A program made the position numbers and the translations under genes. From Piscicola geometra (taxonomy: Eukaryota; Annelida; Clitellata; Hirudinida; Piscicolidae): 64,000 nt of DNA. The stretch spans positions 8,606,420 to 8,670,419 of the forward strand of contig OX030961.1 in the NCBI GenBank assembly GCA_943735955.1, written 5' to 3'. A model generated the notes under the pieces. That model made no database searches, was not told where the DNA came from, and was given only the letters and a program-made list of their open reading frames with translations. Every line of letters begins with the position of its first letter. The first letter of the stretch is position 1. This document shows positions 54,060 through 64,000 of the stretch, piece after piece.

Positions 54060-54683
54060 GTGATGTTCCTGTTTACTTCAACCACTCAAAATTTCGTTTG
54101 GTAAAAAGTGTGTAAGTCATTCAGCGAGAAAGGTAGCCGGCCAGTACAACAATGGCATTCTTACCTTCCACAGCAAGACAATGCCATTCTCTCAATCACA
54201 GCTAACTTTTCTAATTTACAGATTACACCCGGAAAACTAGTTTTTTATGCAAAAAATAAGTTAATTGATTTAAATGAATTTTTTTGAATGCCCAAAAAAG
54301 TAAGAAACAAGAAAGATGAAGGGAATTTTACTTCCATTTTATGGCATCCTGACCTCAATGAAGGACAAGTTTTTGTGTATTTGAAAATACCTTCCACGTA
54401 TTGAACAACACTTGACTGGATATCTGTGCAAATCGAAATAGAAAACAAAACAAATGATCAAAAATGCAAAAAGAATTAAGTGAACGCTCGGCGTGATCCT
54501 AGAATATTGGCACTCTGAAGGACTTTTGATTTGTGTTTCGACATGCAGTCCCTCGTACACAATCATGCATCTACAAAGATATTTTATCCGTCAATCAAAC
54601 TCAATAAAAAGCAGTGTGCATTCGTGATGAATCAATGAAGAAGAACCGATGCGCCAGAAAGAATCGGCAGCCAGGCGTTGAAA
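54060..54683. other. Intergenic region between RPTP and RhoGEF genes
   Basis: About 620 bp holding the upstream region of the RPTP start (54042) and the RhoGEF 3' end (both genes on the minus strand). No additional gene was recognised. Confidence 0.4.
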
Positions 54684-57600
54684 TCAGAAGGCACTCTGCA
54701 TGAACTGGTCGTCGTGAGCGGAGTCAAGCGAGGTTGAGTCGGTGAAGTCTTCGAAGTCAGAGTCATCGAACGCCACCGACAAACAGTCGAGCGCTCCCAT
54801 CAGCTTGTCTTCGTAGAAAAAGTCCACACAGGCGCTCCAGTCGCCAGGTGAGTCATACGAGCCTCCAAGAGGAGTGTCGATGGGAGGAGAAAGAGGAGTG
54901 TGGGAGGATGAGTGGAGGAGGGTGGTTTGAGTGGGCGGAGAAGGCGGCTGTCGCTTGTAGACGCCCTCACAACCCTCCATGCACACGTCGTCGCACTTGG
55001 CTTCCTTGTAGCCCCTCAGGAAGTGAGTGCCATTCTTGCGAGTCCTGTCGTCGTCGTGGCAATGGTAGTGTGGTGTGGTTGGGTGTTGTGTTTTTAAGGT
55101 GGTGGGTTTATTACAACGATGATAGGACAGTTTACACACCCTTCACAAACACATCACAAACTTCGGCAACTTGAGAGTGAAGAGGTAATTGTCGTTGGTG
55201 ATGTGCTTGTTGTTGGCAACACTGTTGTGTAGACCAGTGCGCATGTTGAACTTGTTGTTATTGTTGTGGTGGGTGGAGTGGCAGACGGACGCTGGCTTCT
55301 CGATTGCCTTGGCGGGCCGCCGCTGTCCATGAGTGCCTGCATAATTACAATGGCGAGTTGATTAATTCTCTCATTTCAAATTGGTGCACCATTACACAAA
55401 GAACATAATATGAAATGAAATGGGATGTATGGGATGGATGGGATGGATGGTATGGATGGTATGGATGGTATGTATGGATGGGATGTATTATGCTTTAGAG
55501 TGGAAGAGCAAACTTTCGATGGAAACGAAGGAAGACTTGTCGATGACACGTTCTCTCTTTTCTGGCTTCAAAGTGCAAACATCTATCGAAAAAGTTGAAA
55601 TTAAAACAAAAAAGTAATAATAATGAATATATTATAAATAAATAAATGTTCAAAAAAATGTTTCTCCATTCAATTATTTAATTAAATTGATTAGCTGATT
55701 AGCTAATTTGATGACTTCACCAATTAATCAAGACAACCTCTGAGACACGCCTGAACGACGTGATGATGACGAGTGACGTCACAAGAGACCACCCTCTTCA
55801 GGTGGTGACAACACTTCACCTTCTCTTCCACGCTTCCCGCCTGTCATTCACATTTAACAAATATGTTAAGCCGTGAAGCGCTTGATGATGGTTATAAATA
55901 GAACAACTGATGAAGAGGATGATGATGATGGCGATGAAATGTTGATTATGCAAAAAATTCAATGGTTTTGTTAAAGTGCTAGCCTGTAGTTTGACGTGGA
56001 TGGAGGGGTTGAGAATGGAGATGAGGAGGAAGCAAGAGGCTTGCTGCTCTAAATCTTCGACCAGCAAGGCGTCATTGGGCTGGTGGGGTTGAGATACTTT
56101 AACCACCCCTCCTCACAAGCCAGCAACCTACGCACCCAACCATCCAACTAAGCTACCAACTATCCACCCAACCAACCAAGCAACCCATCCAACCATCCAC
56201 ACAATCAAAGCAACCCAACCAACCAAGCACCCAACCAACCAACCAACCAACCAACCCACCCAACCAACCAACCAAGCAACCAAACACCCAACCAACCAGC
56301 AAACCAACCAACCATCCACACAATCAAAGCAACCCAACCAACCAAGCACCCAACCAACCAACCAACCAACCCACCCAACCAACCAACTAAGCAACCATCC
56401 ACCCAACCACCCAACCATCCACACAATCAAAGCAACCCAACCAACCAAGCACCCAACCATCCACCCAACCACCCAACCATCCACCCAACCAACCAACCAA
56501 CCAACCAACCAACCAACCAACCAACCATCCACCCAACCACCCAACCATCCACCCAACCACCCAACCATCCACCCAATCATCCACACCGTCAAAGCAACCC
56601 ACCTCGAACAACATCTTCACCATATGCTTGTTCCGACTCCTCTTTCGACTCAGCATCACAGCGCGAGAGAAGACAAACAAGTGCAGTAGACCGCCACCAC
56701 CGCCACCACCACTGCCACCGCCACTGCCTCCACCACCACCACCACCAGAGTGCAGCTTGCCCTGTGCAGGCATGCGTAAGGTGCGTTAAGGAGGGAAGAA
56801 TGCAAGGTTTAGCGGAAACTTACGGGAATTTGGCGGGAAACTTATGTAAATTTGGCGATATTGAAGAAGTTTTAGTGATTGATTCTTGGGTTATGACTGT
56901 CATGCGAACATTTCCAAACCTTGAAAAGAAGGTCGCCAACATCAGCCTTCTTGAACTCATTCTTCTTCGCAATTTCTTTCAGTCTATCCTCTTCCTTTTG
57001 TCGCTCCTTCTGTCGTTCTGCATCTTTGTTCTTGTACGTGTGCGTCTTGTTGTATCTTGCTCTGAGTGTGTTTGTCTGGTTGATGTGCTCCAGCACCCAC
57101 GCCATGCATTTCAACGCCTCCCTTACCGCCTCCATTGCTGCTGATGATGATGACAGTGATGATGACGGCGATGATGATGATGATGCTGATGGTGATGATA
57201 ATGATGCTGAAGACGACTTTGCTGTGGTGGTTGTTCTGAGAGGTGACTTGGTGACGCTGCCTTGACAGGGTGATGGTGATGATCTTTGATGTGCTGAGAG
57301 CTTGAGATGCTGGAGAGATGATGATGATGATGATGATGATGATGGCTGTGGCAGTGGTGATAATGATGGCTGTGGCAGTGGTGATGACGAATTTTGAGTT
57401 TTTGAGCATAGCGGTGATGATGATGATGATGATGAAGGCTGCACGGAGAGTGGTCTTGATGATGATGACGAGTAGCAGTTGAGGATGTTCTGAAATGGAC
57501 GAAGAATGATTTAGATGCACCTGCATAACTCCTTAAGCTTCCCTCCTCGATCAAAGGACATGCACTCACTTCACTATTGCCTCAACTCACTGGTTCTTCT

Positions 57601-60600
57601 TAAAAATTATTGAATGCGACTACACAGTTAGTCAGAATTTCTTATCGACTTATTTAATTTTTATCGTCATTGAGTATTTCTAATAAAAAGTAATCGGTCA
57701 AGAACTGAGTTTCATTAAAAATGGAGGTATATAAATGTAATGATTAAGCCACCATAAAATAACGGTGTATTTGGTATGTAAAAGGATACAAAATGCTTGT
57801 TATTGTGAAGTATCTGAGATACATTGTATCTCTCTAACACCACTAGCCCATCATTAAGGCAATAGCCTCATCTGGTTTTAAATCATTAGCCATGCATTGC
57901 CAGAATTTGATTTTAATTAAGAATAAAAATAGGAATTGATTTACTAGCTATAATCAAAATGCTTAAAAAATAAATAAACAGGAACAATAAAAATAATCAG
58001 AGTTATAGTTAATAAAAAAAACATAATAAAAGAATATTAAAATGATATAATGAAGAAGACTAATAAACAATAGTGGACCTATTAGGCAGTCAATTAATGG
58101 ATCAATTAGGTGATGATTGACTCTGCAGAACTCCCAAGAAACTTGATACAGTGTTGTTAGTGTGGAAGTGTTGTTGCCTGTGATGAATGGCGTTGCTTAA
58201 AACGTAAAGACGGCTGCAACTCTCGTAAGCTAACAATTTCTGTTATTCGTCAAACTTCTTCCTTCTTTAAAATACCACGTTACATAACCTATAAAGCCAC
58301 TGCTGTTATATATAATATTTTTACCACTTCTATTTCAAAATGTAACTTTAAGCAAAAAGAAAAATAAAACAAAAATAAATGAAACCCGCCATTAAGAACA
58401 AACTTTTATTTTAAAAATGTCTCTATTTTAATAAAAAAAATAATAAACCAAAATAAAAATTCTCGTAATTGGGAACAAACCTGTAGGAAGAGTTTATACT
58501 TGACGATGCGCTGGATGGGCATGAGGAGGTAGGAGGCGAGGGGCAGTTTGTGGCAGAGGGAGGTCTGGAGCGAGGTGAGCAAGTGGCGGCTGTCACTGCT
58601 CGCCATGCACCTCTCCAGCGCTTCCAGGCACCTGTGACGTGGTCGTGGTGTTGTTTGTGGTTGTGGTATTGTTTGTGGTTGTGGCAGTGATGTTGGTGGT
58701 AGAAGTGGTGTTGTTTGTGGTCGTGGTGTTTGTAGTTGTGGCAGTGATGTTGTTTGTGGTTGTGGTGTTGTTTGTGGTCGTGGTGTTGTTTGTGGTCGTG
58801 GTGTTGTCTGTGGTTGTGTTGTTGTTTGTGGTCGTGGTGTTTGTAGTTGTGGTCGTGGTGTGGCAGTGGGGATAGAAGAAATGCGGTAGAATAAAAAGTA
58901 TTGATGGAAAGTTTGAAATGTAATAAAGTGAAGTATTATTCCAGAGGTTGCTGAAAGTGAATAAGGGAGAGGACAAGAAGGAGGAGGAGGAGGAAGGAAG
59001 AGGAGGAGGAAGGAGGAGGAGGAGGAAGGGAAGAAGGAAGAGGAAGAAGGAGAGGAGGAAGAGGAAGAAGGAGAGAAGGAGGAAGAAGAAGAGGAGGAGG
59101 AGGAGAGAACGCGCCCTAAGTGGATGAACACTCAGAGCATCATACATCCTCCGCACAAGAACTTTACTTTTAAGAAAGCATCTGCTTTCCTTAACTTTTC
59201 TCACAGCATTTGAAGTTTGAAGTCCTTTGTTTCAGAGGAATAATGTGAAATTGACTGAATTGTCTCGCTCTACAATCTACTTTTATAATACAGATGTTAT
59301 TTATAACTCAATGGCTTTACACTGAACATCTTCACATTAATTCTTCAGTCAAGGATCTGTAGGCGAAACACTGATAAACCTTATATCTCGCCTAGGACCC
59401 AGACAATGAATGTGTGTGTGTGTGTGTGTTTGTGTGTGTTCGTGTGTGTGTGTGTTCGTGTGTGTGTGTATGAGAAAAAGAAAGTACGTGTGTGGGATTG
59501 GCATGGGCTTCATTGATAAACTTTCAGTTTCCTTTGTTTACTGTAAAACCTTCACCCTTCTGATTGATGCTTCCATGGCACATGCTGAAGAAAAAGAGCT
59601 CAACTGAAAACCATTGGTAAGAGATGCATAACTGTCAATATTTTGAATTATTGTTTTTATTATCACTATTTAGAGTATAATAATAATAGTTGAGCGCTTT
59701 TAAATTTGAAAAAAAAGAAATTATGGGCGGAAAAATGCATAATATATATCTAAATAGGATTCTAATAGGAGTGAACCTAGGGTAGTTTGAGCAGTAGGTA
59801 GAGTAGAGGAGGAAGTTGTGGTGGTTGCGAATGAAGGTGGATGCCAGCTGTGCCACATCACTTCCACATGACTTGAACTCTTCCACCAAATTCCTGTTTG
59901 GTTTGAGGGTGATTTGATTGGCATGATGGGTGATTTGATTGACATGATGGGTGTTCCCCCAATGACCTTGGAGAGTGAATACTCCAAAGTTTCATGAACC
60001 CATCAAACCATCAACCCTCGATCAGTCAGTCCACACTAATCAATCAATGCCCACCACCGAAAATGCCTGAGTGTTGCCTAATAAACAGTTTGGCGTGAAA
60101 TGAGAGCAAGCATTATGCAAATTCATTGCATATAACAGGTAGAAAAACATCACTGATTGGAGAATTATTCATGTTTCCGATATGATCACTTATCTGATTA
60201 CATCATGTAATACATGGCATACTTGATCTAACACATGATAATGTGAAGGCTTACTTGTTGAAAGAGCAGATGGAAGTGATGTTGGAAAATATCTTGGAGC
60301 ATGTTGCACTACCCACCCTGGAGTCCTTTTCCATCGCATGCATGTACCCCTGCAAAATATTTTTTTCCTATTTTATTTATCAAAAAATGAAATTCCTATT
60401 AGTACTGCCAACATCTTGAATACTTATTTGCAGAACTTGAAACATTTAAATGATATATATTCAATGCCTCTCACTTGAATTATTTCAAGAAGACACTTCA
60501 CATAGTACTCTTCAGTTTCGACGATTTCATTGACGATTTGTCGTGTTGAAGATTGCAAGAGTCCTTCCTCATTCTTCACCTTCTCTTCAAGCAGGCAGTG

Positions 60601-60906
60601 CTTTGGCGCCTTTTTAGACTTGGCTGTCAAGAACTGGTCAAAGTAGTACTGGTAGAAGTCGCAAAGACTCGAAGACTTGCCTTGGATGGGCTCGAAAGGG
60701 TTCGAGAGATGAGGTTCACTGGCGTACCTGATGATGGATCGACGATTGAAGGCTTCGTCGGAAACGCAACCCTCCGAGCTGCCAGAAAAGCTGCCGTTGA
60801 AATGCCTCTTCTCCGAGTTTTTCAAAGCGCCAGCTTGAGAGCCTGCAGATGAGTTGGAAGCCAGGCTCAGAGGACGCCTCTTGAGAAAGTTTACGTTTGT
60901 ATCCAT
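54684..60906 (-). CDS. DH-PH domain Rho guanine-nucleotide exchange factor (Dbl family)
   Basis: Minus-strand exons: 60475-60906, 60255-60349, 59777-59893, 58481-58631, 56920-57489, 56603-56761, about 55980-56095, about 55490-55582, 55162-55336, 54684-55044. Dbl proteins load GTP on Rho GTPases. The N-terminus is Ser-rich. The DH domain starts at IVNEIVETEEYYVKCLLEII (CR1) and runs through LPLASYLLMPIQRIVKYKLFL (CR3) to MEAVREALKCMAWVLEHINQ. Between the last two lies an insert of about 110 residues, mostly Ser, encoded in the same exon. The PH domain begins GKLHS and continues after a poly-Gly insert with LLHLFVFSRAVMLSRKR. The C-terminal exons are Asn/His-rich, then acidic, ending DDQFMQSAF. 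Splice phases are exact for the first six and last two exons. The joins around 55.5-56.1 kb are not solved: the 55.5-kb exon runs into a stop without a GT donor. A PLEKHG-like identity is possible but not claimed. Confidence 0.82.
55425..55482. repeat. GGATGGATGG-type microsatellite in RhoGEF
   Basis: About 58 bp of GGATGGATG/TATGGATGG units next to the putative exon at 55490-55582, on its 3' (left) side, where a splice donor would be expected. Confidence 0.8.
56125..56590. repeat. (CCAA)n-based array in RhoGEF intron
   Basis: About 460 bp of CCAACCAACCACC, AAGCACCCAACC and CATCCACCCAACC units. A longer segment (CACACAATCAAAGCAACCCAACCAACCAAGC) is repeated at about 56191, 56306 and 56421, spaced about 115 bp, so the array also has a higher-order unit. 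Confidence 0.85.
58637..58870. repeat. GTGGTCGTGGTGTTGTTT 18-bp minisatellite in RhoGEF intron
   Basis: About 12 degenerate units (GTTGTTTGTGGTCGTGGT, some with GTTGTGGCAGTGATG). The array adjoins the acceptor of exon 58481-58631. Confidence 0.85.
58976..59107 (+). repeat. About 130-bp polypurine tract
   Basis: Uninterrupted A/G sequence made of GGAGGA and AGAAGGA units, with no pyrimidine over the whole span. Such tracts can form intramolecular triplexes. It lies in a RhoGEF intron (polypyrimidine on the transcript). Confidence 0.85.
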
Positions 60907-63900
60907 TTTGAAATGTAAAGAATATTCTATTTCATTAGAACTCGCATTTTAGGTATTTAAAATATTCAATGGATGTTTTTAAAATATTTTTTTTCTGTAA
61001 ATTCGAAGTAAAATAGATTCAAGTTTAGAGTTGCAAAATGGGCTGGTCAAAAGTTAAACTACATCGTTGCTAGATTGAGTTTATATATGACTTGAAATTG
61101 TAAAAAAAACACTATATTTTTCTAAATTCAAACATAATTTTAAGTTTATATTTCTATTTGATTTTTTGTCAATATCATAGTTTTTAAAAAATATAAAAAC
61201 ATTAACTCTATTATTTTTATTATTAAATTTTTTAGATTTTCGAAAGATGTCCGTATTTTTGAACCCTAAATGCATTCGTATGACATCTATTTTGTATGTA
61301 CGTGTGTACGTATATAAAGTTTTGTTATGCTCCCTTTATATTCAACCAGTCAACTAGAAAAATGTAAAATCAGTTTCACTTTTTAAAGCTTTTTTAAATG
61401 GATTTTTGAATCAATTTCTTCAAAGAAATAAAGTTAATTTTCTGGCTATTTTATTATTTAATAATTAAAACTAAATGGTTGCCCAACGATACATTGTTAT
61501 TTATTTTATTCTGTCAAATACCTGTTGGGTAAAAAAACAAATAATTGATAAAATACGTTAATACTTGAAGATAAATTGATAAAAGTTACATCTTATGTTT
61601 GACAATTTTTAACCTTTAAAAATTTATAATTAAAAACCAATTGCTGACCTTATTTTTTTCCAAACAAAGCAGGTTCGAAAATAAAAATATTTGACTAAAA
61701 CCTAAGTGTTAGAATAAATAATAAAATATTTCAAAGTAGCAAGAATAATTTTTCGCAAAACGTCGAAGATGATAAGCTTATAATAAAGAAGGAATAAAAC
61801 CTCTCCGAGATTCTATCTAAATTGATTTTGAGTCTATTTTATGAATACCTTATATGCTGAACATAATCACAAGATTTGAAAGCTATTTTAAATAATAATA
61901 TATATAAATAAACGTTATTTATTTAAAAGAATTCGTCTAAAAACAACCGGAATGGAAGCAATTTTTTAAAGGTAGATTGTAAGGAAACTGATTCCGACTT
62001 GATAAAGAGGCAGATGCAAAAGATAAAAGTTCACAAAGAATTGTAAATAATAAAACAGAAAAAACAATGCAATCCATTCATCTATAATTTATTTAACAAA
62101 TTGGAAAAGTCTTTTATAATTTGCAGACATTTTCTTTCCAGTTATTCCAAAAATAAATACATCTGCATGCTACATGAATAACTCATACAGCAAAATGGCT
62201 TACAAATTGTTAAAGGAAAGTATATTTGCTGAAATACTTAGCAAAATCGTTTAAATCGATGGCGACTAGGTAGATTTAATGTCTTTGCGAGCGCAAACAT
62301 CTCGCGGCATCTTTAAGAGCGCTCAAGAGAATTCGAGTTCAGCCTGCATGCTATTTGCTCTGGGAACAAATTCTTAAATGTCTATTTTTTATAGAATAAT
62401 TTTATATCTTTTTGAAACCACATAACATCTTTTGTGCATCGAATTTTCAGTTTGTCGTTTTGAGCTCACTCTTCAAATTTTAAAAGTGCATTTCAAAGCC
62501 ATTACTGAATTGCCAAACACGAAAATTGGCTTTAGAAGGATTGCCACAAGACGCACAGGCAGACGATCTCCTAAAGAGCGCGGTAGCAGTGTTCGGAACG
62601 ACGCTTACATGAACATTCACACACACTCTTCGCAGCCTTTTACAACGCTTCCATTATTTATTCGCGTGTATTTTCACTTTATTTTTCTTTATCTCAGAAT
62701 TTGTGATATAATCTATTTTCCATTCTCTGCCAGTACCCGCCTTTGTGCACATTTTGCGGCCATCACTCAGCCCAATGTACCTCCTCGAACTGCCAATGAA
62801 TTTCTTCGGAAGGAATACATCAAGTCGCTGTGCTAAGAAAAACTACACAAACAATTTCAAAAGTTACAAAAAACGAATTCTTTTAATTTGAAACATCGAC
62901 AATATTCGCGATTCTTGACAAATTTTCGTGCAAAACCGTTAATTTGTTTAGCACCAAGTGATTGCATAGTTTAGAAACATGAATGTTTGAGAATAGTTTG
63001 AAAACTGTTTAAAAGAAAAAAATAATAAAAACATCAAATTAGACATAAAAGCCCACGCAACAGTTTTTTTTGAACAGAATTACTTAAAAAAAGATTAAAT
63101 TGGTTTTATGTCTTTATGAGGTCATATATTTTAAAATAAGTCATCCGATTGAGAACTCTTCTAAGACAGATAATTCTTTGCAATTAAAATTTTTAAATGT
63201 GAGAAATTAATAAAAATATGAAAAAAGCTTGGAATGATGTCTTTTTGGTGAAATAATGACGAAGAAATGAAATTGTCAGATAGCAAAGATTGCTTTTCCT
63301 TAAGGAGGAGATAGCATCAGAGAGTGGCGCAAGGTTGGAGACTGGCCATAAAGAGAGAATAAAGGCGGTAATGGAGTATAGCCTTCGCAGAAGCCTTTCG
63401 TTTGCTAAATTAATAAACGAACGTTTAGAGGATGAATGTATAATAAATGAAAAAATAGGATTGCGGTTTTTGTGGAGTGTCCACGGAGCATTTCGCCTGT
63501 TGAGGCTTGCTTTTGCCGCTCTGAGCTGATCTGATTACCGAACGATAAACGAACCGTGTTTCTTAATTCTCTTTTCAGATTGCGACATAATTGCCCATTT
63601 TCTGACGTCTCTAATCAGTTCGCCTTCATATTCATACTAATGATGGGCAGCCTTCACTAGAAAGGAGCAACTTTGAAAGGTTTCTTGAATGTATTCACTA
63701 ATTAGAAGAATTTGAAAACGGACATTTCTGACGACATGAAAGAAGAAAAAAATATTATTGTATAAGTAGGAATACATTTCAGAATTATTTACTGTGCATT
63801 GAGGGGGGCAAAAAAGTTGCGGTATTTCTCCGGTGTTTAATTACAGCAATTTTTTCAAATAAGCGTTCTCTGCGTGAGCACTCACGATTGAGGGCTTCCA

Positions 63901-64000
63901 ATATTTCACTTGACCTGATGTAGCCTTAAGCAGATTAATGGGAAGTGATTTAAAATCGGAAAATTAAATTTAAGAAACTCCAAGGCAAATTAAATGGTGG
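60907..64000. other. Gene-poor AT-rich tail of the window
   Basis: The first few hundred bases should contain the RhoGEF promoter. Beyond that I found no exon with domain content on either strand. The frames at 62432-62836 and 63290-63529 have composition unlike the real genes here, no splice support and no recognisable motif, so they are not called. Confidence 0.5.

Noticed and set aside
56125..56590. CCAA-rich array considered as telomeric repeat
   Set aside because: Units are CCAA/CCACCCAA, not TTAGGG-type, and the array is inside an intron.
62432..63529. Two frames of 134 and 79 codons at the right end
   Set aside because: No domain, composition unlike neighbouring coding exons, no splice signals or polyadenylation context; probably chance frames.

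Overview
The window is nuclear DNA of a bilaterian animal, not a microbe. Genes are split into many short exons with GT-AG introns of roughly 100 to 1,000 bp, and they encode metazoan families: TRAF, receptor tyrosine phosphatase, DH-PH RhoGEF, septin, VWA-PAN protein, DRC3. Intergenic DNA is AT-rich and full of microsatellites and minisatellites. A U12-type intron, a flagellar gene (DRC3) and intron-rich genes would suit a lophotrochozoan such as an annelid, but the sequence alone does not fix the phylum. All gene models below were built by hand by joining exons in phase; most close exactly to a multiple of three. Layout, left to right: a SAM-domain last exon (-) beside an 1.75 kb near-perfect inverted repeat; a small basic protein gene (-); a 14-exon ER protein disulfide isomerase ending in KDEL (+); repeat-rich intergenic DNA; casein kinase 1 delta/epsilon (-), head to head with the axonemal gene DRC3 (+), which carries an AT-AC U12-type intron; a TRAF protein with RING, zinc fingers and MATH and a very long Thr/Asn-rich N-terminus (+); two exons of an eight-cysteine secreted-type peptide (+); a tRNA-derived SINE; a carboxylesterase (-). 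From about 30.3 to 34.4 kb lies a rearranged partial copy of the TRAF locus. It has lost the MATH exon, contains a non-autonomous hAT element with an 8-bp target duplication, and has the exons of a TMEM272-like four-pass protein (-) embedded in it. Then come a septin of the SEPT2 group (+), whose last intron holds a 2.5 kb 18-bp minisatellite; a VWA-VWA-PAN protein (-); ARPC5 (-); a two-domain receptor tyrosine phosphatase with a mucin-like ectodomain (-), whose introns hold a tRNA-Asp gene, a LINE 3' fragment and a SINE-like repeat; and a DH-PH RhoGEF (-). The last 3 kb shows no supportable gene. The genes do not form one pathway. Several act on signalling and the cytoskeleton (CK1, TRAF, RPTP, RhoGEF, ARPC5, septin), but their adjacency implies no common function. 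The most unusual content is structural: the giant inverted repeat, the U12 intron, the hidden cysteine-rich peptide, the hAT and SINE families, and the chimeric TRAF duplication.
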